Shown here: positions 1 to 4,790 of the stretch, piece after piece
Position numbering within the stretch: the stretch's first letter is position 1
Layout: each line of letters opens with the position of its first letter
Assembly: GCA_903932385.1 (NCBI GenBank)
Contig: CAIZGA010000443.1
Span: 1-5,463 of the forward strand
DNA: 5,463 nucleotides
Direction: 5' to 3'
Source: an uncultured Acidobacteriota bacterium
Lineage (GTDB): Bacteria > Acidobacteriota > Terriglobia > Terriglobales > Acidobacteriaceae
Program-made: the position numbers and the translations under genes
The notes under the pieces: model-generated
The model's input: the letters and a program-made list of their open reading frames with translations, nothing else
What the model was told of the DNA's origin: nothing
Database searches by the model: none

Positions 1-419
1 AGATCCCAGTGCCCCAGCAGGATTTCAAACCGCCGCTGCTCTTCGCGGTTGTAAGTCGTCTGGTCCGGCCATAGTTCTTTTTTCAGATTCTCTTCAGAGG
101 GATCGCTGGTCGTCGCCACGGTGGAATTTTTCCAGCGAATCGTCACGCGATAATCCCACCGGCCATCTTCGGTCGTATGGTATGCAGGTGACTCGATCTT
201 CAACCCAATAATCTTCCCGTTGGCCTGCAGACGCTTCAGCAACGGATAGTGGTTCTTCAGAAAGAGTGCGAGGAACTCCTGCTGATGGCCCCACTGGACC
301 TTGTAGTAGTACTCGATGGAGTAGGGCTGGTTGGCTCCGCCCTGTGGCGGCGCTCCTTGTGCCAGCACCGGCCCGGCAGTGAACAAAACAGCAAACGCAA
401 TCAGCAGCAATCTACGCAT
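1..419 (-). CDS. secreted protein of unknown function, 3' end outside window
   Basis: The reading frame starts at ATG 419 and stays open for 139 codons to the window edge, so the C-terminus is missing. Residues 1-20 form a clear Sec signal peptide: two arginines, a hydrophobic core and a VLA cleavage box before QG, so export to the periplasm or beyond is expected. The mature part opens with a Gly/Pro/Gln-rich linker (21-33). Next is a region with alternating strand and helix character: an aromatic strand (34-43), an amphipathic helix (46-66), a second strand (69-76) and a third (87-97). This order resembles a ferredoxin-like dimeric alpha/beta-barrel domain (ABM/NIPSNAP type), but that is inference from pattern alone. 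A strong Shine-Dalgarno site four bases upstream fixes the start. The gene follows the FtsB-like gene by 54 bases on the same strand. I do not recognise a family and assign no function. Confidence 0.75.
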   Translation of the reverse strand, partial: MRRLLLIAFAVLFTAGPVLAQGAPPQGGANQPYSIEYYYKVQWGHQQEFLALFLKNHYPLLKRLQANGKIIGLKIESPAYHTTEDGRWDYRVTIRWKNSTVATTSDPSEENLKKELWPDQTTYNREEQRRFEILLGHWD

Positions 420-423
420 ACGG

Positions 424-430
424 CCTCCTC
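424..430 (-). promoter_or_regulatory. ribosome binding site of the secreted-protein gene
   Basis: On the minus strand this reads GAGGAGG, with a CCGT spacer of four bases before the ATG at 419. It is the strongest Shine-Dalgarno match in the window. It supports the secreted protein as a real translated gene even though its 3' end is not visible. Confidence 0.7.
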
Positions 431-473
431 AACTCAGATGGCTGCATTCTACATCTCATAATTTTTGTTCTGA

Positions 474-878
474 TTATTTCTTCGGCGCAGCTTGCGACGT
501 TGGCGACGCTGGTAGCGCGTAAATCACTTCGCCCGGCCGCGTGTAATGCAGTTGCTCGCGTGCCTGATGCTCAATCGCATTCGGGTCCTGCTGCAGCCGC
601 GTAGTTTCTTCTTTCAGCTGCGCGTTCTCCTGCTGTAGTCGATTTATCTGTTGTGCCAGCACTTCCGACTCCCGCTGCTTGCGAATGTAGGAGACTACGC
701 CGTTCTTGCCGAAGATGACGGTGTAGAAAAGCTGCACTGCCAGCAATCCTGCAATCACTGTGGCCACTCGCCGCCGCGTGAAGATGCCTTCCGGCACTGG
801 CTGTGTCGGGGCGTGCGCGGGCTGTGCCGATTGTTTCGGCTTTGCCTTTGCCACGCTGGATTTTCCCCACTTCGCCAT
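474..878 (-). CDS. ftsB: FtsB/DivIC-family septum formation initiator
   Basis: A 134-residue bitopic membrane protein. Residues 1-36 are a cytoplasmic tail rich in Lys, Ala, Pro and Gln, ending in a basic RRR stop. A single transmembrane helix spans about 38-57. A periplasmic coiled coil follows (about 66-97, with leucine/glutamine heptads such as INRLQQENAQLKEE). It ends in the family signature at 98-120: DPNAIEHQAREQL followed by RPGEVIY. FtsB/DivIC proteins pair with FtsL and FtsQ/DivIB at midcell and help activate septal peptidoglycan synthesis; that is family knowledge. The protein is somewhat longer than E. coli FtsB because of the N-terminal tail and a short Ala/Pro/Lys tail after the signature. 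The ATG at 878 has AGGGA six bases upstream. The gene lies 26 bases after the phosphohexomutase, which suggests cotranscription. FtsB and DivIC cannot be told apart here. Confidence 0.88.
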   Translation of the reverse strand: MAKWGKSSVAKAKPKQSAQPAHAPTQPVPEGIFTRRRVATVIAGLLAVQLFYTVIFGKNGVVSYIRKQRESEVLAQQINRLQQENAQLKEETTRLQQDPNAIEHQAREQLHYTRPGEVIYALPASPTSQAAPKK

Positions 879-904
879 CAGTTGTCCCTAAAGTTTTACT
901 TCAA

Positions 905-2338
905 CTACGCCAAAACCCATTTCTTCGCAGCATCGGTCAACGTCACAGACTCGGCTTCCGACTTCGCCTCGGTATACACACGCACCACAGGTTCGGTGCC
1001 GGAGAGGCGATAGCAAACCCACGAGCCATCCTCAAACAACAGCTTCAGGCCATCGGTGCGGACCACGCTCTTCACCGCCATGCCATTCAGTTCCGTCGGG
1101 TCCTTCTGAATCTTTGCCGTGAATTTATCTTTAATCTCCGGCGTCAGGTGGAAGTTTTCACGCACTGGATAGAAGGCGCCAATCTCGCCGAACATTTTCT
1201 TTAGCTGCTCGCCCAGCGATTTGCCGCGACGCGCCACCATCTCCGCAACCAGCAACCCGGCCAGCACGCCATCTTTCTCCGGCACATGTCCGCGCACTGT
1301 AAGCCCTGCGCTTTCCTCGCCGCCAATCACAATCTTGTCGGCCAGAATCAGTTCGCCGATGTACTTGAATCCCACTGGAGTTTCATACAGCGGCAGACCG
1401 TATTTTTCCGCCAACGCGTTGATGCAGTTCGTCGTGGCCACGCTCTTCGCCGCGCCCAGTGTTTCTCCGCTGGCAGATTTCGACCCGCGTGTCTCTACGA
1501 GATAATCAAACAGCAGCGCGATGATGTAATTCGGCTGGATAAAACTTCCGTCCGCATCCACCACGCCGAAGCGGTCAGCGTCGCCGTCAGTGGCAATGCC
1601 CAACTTGGCGCCAGTCGACTTCATCGCCGCCTTGCACTCTGCCAGCAGATGATCATCTGGCTCCGGTGCATGTCCGCCGAAAAGTACATCGCGGGTGTCA
1701 TGCACGGTGGTCACTTTGATGCCCGCCTTCTCCAGCAGTTGCGATGCATAACCGCGGCCCGCGCCCCAGAACGGGTCACACACAATTCCAATGCCTGACT
1801 TCTTAATCGCTGCCAGGTCCACCACTTCCGCCAGCCGCTTCAGATAGTCGGCCTTCACATCCACATCCACCTGCTTCACCGTGGCTTCAGGCGGTTTCGG
1901 ATTTTCATCGGTCAGCGCAGCAATCGCCGCTTCAATCTGCTTGGTCGTCTCCGGCAGTGCCGGCGCACCATCGGGCGTAGAAAACTTAATACCGTTGTAC
2001 TGCGGAGGATTATGCGAAGCCGTGAAATTAATCGCGCCCGAAGTTTTACGCTGCCGCACGGCATACGCAATCGCCGGAGTCGGCGCAGCATCGGGAATCA
2101 CTTCGGGAACTATGCCATGCCCTGCCAGTACTGCAGCGGCCTCAGCGACAAATGTTTCACCCAGAAATCTCGGATCGCGGCCAACTAGAATTCTGTGCGA
2201 CGGCGCGCCCTGCGGCAGCGGCTGCGCCGCAACATATTTCGCAATACCCGTCACCGCTCGCCGCACATTGGCCAGCGTGAACTCATCGGCCACAATCGCC
2301 CGCCAGCCTGAGGTACCAAACTTGATTTGAGTCGCCAT
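905..2338 (-). CDS. phosphoglucomutase/phosphomannomutase (alpha-D-phosphohexomutase)
   Basis: A 477-residue cytoplasmic enzyme that should interconvert hexose 1- and 6-phosphates through a bisphosphate intermediate. All four family loops are present in order. FGTSGWR (7-13) opens domain 1. TASHNPP (106-112) carries the phosphoserine Ser108. DGDADR (251-256) holds the three Mg-binding aspartates. GGEESAG (339-345) is the sugar-specificity loop, and RLSGTEP (444-450) is the phosphate-binding loop. The specificity loop is EESAG rather than EQSG, which argues against GlmM (phosphoglucosamine mutase). Whether glucose or mannose phosphate is preferred cannot be decided from sequence. The ATG at 2338 is chosen because MATQIKFGTSGWR is the usual family N-terminus and a GGGGAA motif sits nine bases upstream. 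Starts at ATG 2347 or TTG 2362 are in frame but less well placed. It is probably the first gene of the minus-strand operon, ahead of the FtsB-like gene. The product would feed glycogen, lipopolysaccharide or exopolysaccharide precursors. Confidence 0.93.
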   Translation of the reverse strand: MATQIKFGTSGWRAIVADEFTLANVRRAVTGIAKYVAAQPLPQGAPSHRILVGRDPRFLGETFVAEAAAVLAGHGIVPEVIPDAAPTPAIAYAVRQRKTSGAINFTASHNPPQYNGIKFSTPDGAPALPETTKQIEAAIAALTDENPKPPEATVKQVDVDVKADYLKRLAEVVDLAAIKKSGIGIVCDPFWGAGRGYASQLLEKAGIKVTTVHDTRDVLFGGHAPEPDDHLLAECKAAMKSTGAKLGIATDGDADRFGVVDADGSFIQPNYIIALLFDYLVETRGSKSASGETLGAAKSVATTNCINALAEKYGLPLYETPVGFKYIGELILADKIVIGGEESAGLTVRGHVPEKDGVLAGLLVAEMVARRGKSLGEQLKKMFGEIGAFYPVRENFHLTPEIKDKFTAKIQKDPTELNGMAVKSVVRTDGLKLLFEDGSWVCYRLSGTEPVVRVYTEAKSEAESVTLTDAAKKWVLA

Positions 2339-2438
2339 AACCGTCATTTCCCCGTGAATCAACTTCGCAGCGAATTCCCCACTGCGCTAAGTCACTTTCA
2401 TCGCTATCCTACATCCATCACGTGAGGTCAGGTTGAAG
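2339..2438. promoter_or_regulatory. divergent intergenic region between the phosphohexomutase and cutA
   Basis: This 100-base gap separates two genes that read outward, so it should hold promoters for both. I see TATCCT on the plus strand at 2405-2410 and TAGGAT on the minus strand at 2406-2411, but neither has a good -35 box at the right distance. A perfect 8-base palindrome, TCACGTGA, lies at 2418-2425 just ahead of the cutA ribosome binding site and could be an operator. The promoter role comes from gene orientation, not from a recognised consensus. Confidence 0.45.
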
Positions 2439-2762
2439 ATGACAAACTACCGTATCTTGTTGACAACTACCCCGTCTGCCGAGGAAGCTAACCGCATCGC
2501 CACTGCATTGGTAGAGCGGCGACTCGCAGCCTGCGTCAATATCTCAGCCGCAATGCAAAGCGTCTATCGCTGGAAGGATGCCATCGAACAATCTCAGGAA
2601 TTCCTTCTGCTGATCAAGACCGATGAAAGCCATACCGCCGCTGTCGAATCCGCCATCCGCGAACTCCACAGCTACGAACTTCCCGAGTGTGTTGTCTTGC
2701 CAATTCTGGCTGGCAGTGCAGAATATCTCGCCTGGCTGGATGAATCTCTACGACCAGAATGA
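2439..2762 (+). CDS. cutA: CutA-like divalent-cation tolerance protein
   Basis: A 107-residue protein of normal family length. CutA1 proteins are small, very stable trimers with a ferredoxin-like fold. In E. coli the locus was linked to copper tolerance, but the biochemical role in most bacteria is unsettled. Conserved family blocks visible are an early TTTPSAEEA segment, then ERRLAACVNI (about 26-35), SVYRWKDAIE (about 41-50), the strand LLLIKT (about 56-61) and the hallmark ELHSYELPECVVLPI (about 74-88), ending in YLAWLDESL. The ATG at 2439 is preferred over the in-frame TTG at 2433, because CAGG lies six bases upstream and homologues start just before the first strand. No signal peptide is seen, so it is cytoplasmic. 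It is divergent from the phosphohexomutase and followed by 182 bases without a recognised gene, so it is probably transcribed alone. Confidence 0.93.
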   Translation: MTNYRILLTTTPSAEEANRIATALVERRLAACVNISAAMQSVYRWKDAIEQSQEFLLLIKTDESHTAAVESAIRELHSYELPECVVLPILAGSAEYLAWLDESLRPE

Positions 2763-2944
2763 CTGTGTATATACAACCTGGCACTTGAATCATCCCCGCC
2801 AGTCGCCAGATTGCACACGGCTTATCGACCACGATATCCACACTTGACAAGAGAATCCCCCATAAAGGAACATCTGTGTTCAACATGGCTCTTGTTCACG
2901 CAGCGTTAATCTGCTATTAATATTTAGTTGAAGAAGACACACTG
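2763..2944. other. non-coding gap between cutA and the small membrane-protein gene
   Basis: No convincing gene is present. A 10-base perfect palindrome, TGTATATACA, lies at 2766-2775 directly after the cutA stop. CTGGC (2778-2782) and GCCAG (2798-2802) could form a weak five-pair stem with a 15-base loop, but no T tract follows, so this is not a convincing terminator. A perfect TTGACA occurs at 2844-2849 without a good -10 partner. The right end holds the better promoter candidate at 2892-2920. Confidence 0.5.
2892..2920 (+). promoter_or_regulatory. putative extended -10 sigma-70 promoter for the small gene and perhaps bioY
   Basis: TTGTTC (2892-2897) and TATTAA (2915-2920) are separated by exactly 17 bases. 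The -10 box is preceded by TGC, making an extended -10 element, which can compensate for a poor -35 (three of six matches). Transcription would begin near 2926-2927, leaving an untranslated leader of about 18 bases with the purine run GAAGAAG eight bases before the ATG at 2945. The geometry is good, but the match alone does not prove activity. Confidence 0.42.
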
Positions 2945-3109
2945 ATGAAGACTCTCTATTCCATCTACGTGATTTCGGTTGTTGCGCTGCTGACGGCGAT
3001 TTTCGCCATCATGAGCCACAATCTGCGTCACCGCTTTGCCAGCATGGTGCCTGTGCGCGCCACTCGCAAGCCGCGCTTCCCGTTCAATACGCAGTCCGCA
3101 GTCCGCTAG
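2945..3109 (+). CDS. small single-pass membrane protein, unknown function (54 residues)
   Basis: ATG 2945 to TAG 3107-3109 encodes 54 residues. Residues 4-23 form one hydrophobic helix, from LYSIYVISVV through ALLTAIFAIM. A strongly basic tail follows: nine His, Arg or Lys between residues 25 and 54, including NLRHRF and TRKPRFPF. By the positive-inside rule the tail should face the cytoplasm, with the N-terminus outside. Support for a real gene: an extended -10 promoter at the right distance upstream, a purine-rich GAAGAAG at 2930-2936, clean membrane-protein composition, and its place in a gap that would otherwise be about 440 bases long. It precedes bioY by 92 bases on the same strand with no clear terminator between, so cotranscription is possible. 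I do not recognise the family. A small regulatory or accessory subunit of a membrane complex is conceivable but unproven. Confidence 0.62.
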   Translation: MKTLYSIYVISVVALLTAIFAIMSHNLRHRFASMVPVRATRKPRFPFNTQSAVR

Positions 3110-3123
3110 ATTTCCCTCCCACT

Positions 3124-3163
3124 GAAATACCAATACATCAGACAAAATTTCGTCTGGCATTTC
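3124..3163 (+). promoter_or_regulatory. dyad-symmetric element upstream of bioY
   Basis: The core at 3139-3156 is an 18-base inverted repeat: CAGAC-AAAA against TTTC-GTCTG, with one mismatched pair. Outside it, GAAATACC (3124-3131) can pair with GGCATTTC (3156-3163) with one mismatch, so two alternative or nested stems are possible in RNA. No T tract follows, which argues against a simple terminator. It could be an operator or leader structure controlling bioY. It does not resemble the BirA operator (TGTAAAC half sites) or the BioR box that control biotin genes elsewhere. Confidence 0.4.
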
Positions 3164-3176
3164 TGCGTTCGCGCAG
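3163..3176 (+). repeat. short perfect hairpin with TTCG loop before bioY
   Basis: CTGCG-TTCG-CGCAG is a perfect five-pair stem with a four-base TTCG loop. UUCG loops are unusually stable in RNA, although here the closing pair is G-C rather than the most stable C-G. It ends 15 bases before the bioY Shine-Dalgarno GGAG (3192-3195). A role in transcript stability or in limiting readthrough is inference. Confidence 0.45.
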
Positions 3177-3201
3177 TGTTAGCATAATTACGGAGACTGC
3201 G

Positions 3202-3786
3202 ATGCAAACTACCCACACAAAATATCTGCATGCCCACGCCCCTGTCCGTAACGCGTTGCTGCTGCCGCCACTGGTCATCTCGGCCACGGTGCTGATTGCC
3301 CTTTGCGCGCACTTTTCCCTGCCCCTGCTCTTCACGCCGGTCCCGATGACCCTGCAGACCTTCGCCGTCCTGATGGCTGGTATGGTGCTCGGCCCGCGCA
3401 TGGGCTTCTTCACCCTCTGCACCTATCTGCTCGAAGGTGCCATTGGCCTGCCGGTATTCAGCCCGCAGGGACTCGGCGGCATCGCCCAGTTGCTGGGCCC
3501 CACTGGCGGCTATCTGGTCGCCTATCCGCTGGCTGCTTTCCTCGCCGGCTGGGGTGCCCACGCTCTTCGTCGTAAACTCCCCGTATTCGTAGCAGCCGTC
3601 ATTTCCTGCTCTGCAGCCGTTGTCTGCATTCTGGCCATCGGCGCACTCTGGCTGCACGCCATCCTGCATCTCTCTGCGCAATCGCTCTGGATCTCTGCCA
3701 TTGCGCCTTTTCTGCCCGGTGAAGTCCTCAAGATTGGTGCCGCGGCTTCACTGTACACAGGCTGGCAGCGCTGGCGTTCGCGGTAA
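3202..3786 (+). CDS. bioY: BioY, biotin-specific S component of an ECF transporter
   Basis: A 194-residue integral membrane protein of usual BioY length with about six hydrophobic segments. After a short N-terminal tail, the family core is clear: TPVPMTLQTF (45-54), AGMVLGPRMG (59-68), YLLEGAIGLPVF (75-86), then GLGGIAQLLGPTGGYL (90-105), the most diagnostic BioY stretch. The C-terminal PFLPGEVLK (169-177) corresponds to the usual PFxPGDxxK, with Glu in place of the common Asp. BioY binds biotin in the membrane. It works with the energising module (EcfA/BioM ATPases and EcfT/BioN), or in some bacteria as a solitary transporter. No partner gene is in this window, so a shared module elsewhere or solitary action is inferred. 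ATG 3202 has GGAG six bases upstream. The MqnD-like gene follows after 63 bases with no terminator between, so they may form one transcript. Confidence 0.93.
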   Translation: MQTTHTKYLHAHAPVRNALLLPPLVISATVLIALCAHFSLPLLFTPVPMTLQTFAVLMAGMVLGPRMGFFTLCTYLLEGAIGLPVFSPQGLGGIAQLLGPTGGYLVAYPLAAFLAGWGAHALRRKLPVFVAAVISCSAAVVCILAIGALWLHAILHLSAQSLWISAIAPFLPGEVLKIGAAASLYTGWQRWRSR

Positions 3787-3849
3787 TTCCGCCCCGGCAA
3801 TGCCCGTAACATTTCCGATTTTTTCGGTGAAAAGAAAGCAGTCCGAAGC

Positions 3850-4728
3850 ATGAACACATCTACGCCCTCCACCGCCACCGCAGCCTCGCAGGAAGTCCGC
3901 GAGATTACCATCGCGCACTCCCCAGACTCCGACGACGCCTTCATGTTCTACGCTCTCGCCACCAACAAGGTGCGCGTGCCCGGATTCAAATTCACCCACA
4001 CACTAACCGATATCGAGACCCTCAATCAGAAGGCGATGGACGAAGCCTTCTATGACGTCTCTGCAATTTCCTTCCACGCCTATCCCTATGTTCAGGACAA
4101 CTACACGTTGATGAATTGCGGCGGCAGCGTTGGCGAGGACTACGGCCCCATGGTCATCGCGCGCCAGAGCTACACGCTCGATGAACTCAAGAAGGTCCGC
4201 ATCGCCGTTCCGGGAAAACTTACCACGGCCTATCTCGCGCTGAAGCTTCTCGCGCCGGAAGTTGAAACCGCCGTCGTCCCCTTTGACGCAATTATTCCCG
4301 CAGTAGTCGCGGGCGAGTTTGACGCCGGCCTCATCATCCACGAAGGCCAGCTCACCTATGCCTCCAACGGCCTGCAGAAGATCATCGACCTCGGCCAGTG
4401 GTGGCGTGAAGAAACCGGCCTGCCGCTACCGCTCGGTGGCAACGCCATCCGTCGCTCGCTGGGCAAGCAGACCATCGCCATCGTCACCCAAGCCCTGCGC
4501 GATTCCATCCAGTACGCGCTCGACAACCGCGAAGCCGCACTCGAATATGCCATGCAGTTCGCACGCGACCTGGACGTGAACGCCGCCAACCGCTTCGTGG
4601 GCATGTATGTGAATGAGCGCACGCTGAACTACGGCGACGACGGCCGCAAAGCCATCCGCAAACTGCTGAAGCTGGGCCATGAGCGTGGCATCATCACCAA
4701 AGAAGTCAACGTAACCTTCGCCGACTAA
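3850..4728 (+). CDS. mqnD: MqnD-like menaquinone biosynthesis protein (1,4-dihydroxy-6-naphthoate synthase family)
   Basis: A 292-residue soluble protein with the periplasmic-binding-protein fold of the MqnA/MqnD family but no signal peptide. Family features: SPDSDDAFMFYAL (24-36), DIETLNQKA (54-62), YDVSAISFHAYPYV (68-81), SVGEDYGPMV (93-102), DAGLIIHEGQLTY (158-170) and WWREETGLPLPLGGN (184-198). The last two are the best marks of MqnD, which converts cyclic dehypoxanthinyl futalosine to 1,4-dihydroxy-6-naphthoate in the futalosine route to menaquinone. His164 in HEGQLTY is the likely counterpart of the histidine proposed as catalytic base. The N-terminal block reads SPDSDDAF where typical MqnD has SPCPNDTF, so this may be a distinct subfamily and the exact reaction is less certain. 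ATG 3850 is the only reasonable start, although its Shine-Dalgarno is weak (GAAG abuts it). The region back to the bioY stop is open in this frame but has no start codon. A terminator follows. Confidence 0.82.
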   Translation: MNTSTPSTATAASQEVREITIAHSPDSDDAFMFYALATNKVRVPGFKFTHTLTDIETLNQKAMDEAFYDVSAISFHAYPYVQDNYTLMNCGGSVGEDYGPMVIARQSYTLDELKKVRIAVPGKLTTAYLALKLLAPEVETAVVPFDAIIPAVVAGEFDAGLIIHEGQLTYASNGLQKIIDLGQWWREETGLPLPLGGNAIRRSLGKQTIAIVTQALRDSIQYALDNREAALEYAMQFARDLDVNAANRFVGMYVNERTLNYGDDGRKAIRKLLKLGHERGIITKEVNVTFAD

Positions 4729-4742
4729 GGACCTCAGCAAAC

Positions 4743-4777
4743 AAAAAAGCGACGCCATCTCGGCGTCGCTTTTCTTT
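4743..4777. terminator. bidirectional Rho-independent terminator between convergent genes
   Basis: A nine-pair perfect GC-rich stem, AGCGACGCC (4748-4756) with GGCGTCGCT (4762-4770), encloses the five-base loop ATCTC. Six A residues (4743-4748) precede it and TTTTCTTT ends it (4770-4777), so it has a T tract when read from either strand; the A and T runs can extend the stem by three pairs. It lies between the MqnD-like stop at 4728 and the phosphoesterase stop at 4791, so it can end both transcripts. Confidence 0.92.
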
Positions 4778-4790
4778 GCCATGCAATCAA

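Noticed and set aside
94..461. Open frames on both strands over the left-edge secreted-protein gene
   Set aside because: They are other-frame shadows of the frame starting at 419, which has a signal peptide and a strong GAGGAGG site.
2339..2362. Longer phosphohexomutase start at TTG 2362 or ATG 2347
   Set aside because: Both are in frame. However, the family N-terminus begins at the ATG at 2338, and the GGGGAA site is well spaced only for that start.
2763..2776. LexA-type SOS box CTGT-N-ACAG after cutA
   Set aside because: The half sites are six bases apart rather than eight and the right half reads ACAA, so it does not match the known consensus.
2844..2873. Perfect TTGACA as a -35 box
   Set aside because: At spacings of 16 to 18 bases the best -10 is GAACAT, with only three of six matches, and the AAAGGA purine run overlaps that position. 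The extended -10 promoter at 2892-2920 is better.
2614..2886. Minus-strand frame of 90 codons overlapping the end of cutA and the gap after it
   Set aside because: More than half is antisense to the conserved C-terminus of CutA. The rest shows no domain or convincing ribosome binding site.
3139..3176. The two hairpins before bioY as a Rho-independent terminator
   Set aside because: Neither stem is followed by a T tract: the sequence after the second is TGTTAGCATAATTAC. A contrast is the clear A/T-flanked terminator at 4743-4777.
3183..3188. CATAAT as the -10 box of a dedicated bioY promoter
   Set aside because: It matches five of six positions, but transcription would start around 3195, inside the GGAG ribosome binding site, and no good -35 lies upstream.
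3106..3681. Long minus-strand open frame (191 codons) opposite bioY
   Set aside because: It lies almost wholly antisense to bioY, a strongly recognised gene. Its composition, rich in Gln, Glu, Arg and Gly, is typical of the reverse complement of a GC-rich membrane-protein gene, and it has no recognisable domain.
3784..3849. bioY and the MqnD-like gene as a fused or read-through gene
   Set aside because: Both genes share a frame and the 21 codons between have no further stop. The TAA at 3784-3786 sits at the normal BioY C-terminus and the next gene begins at the normal family N-terminus, so the shared frame is probably chance.
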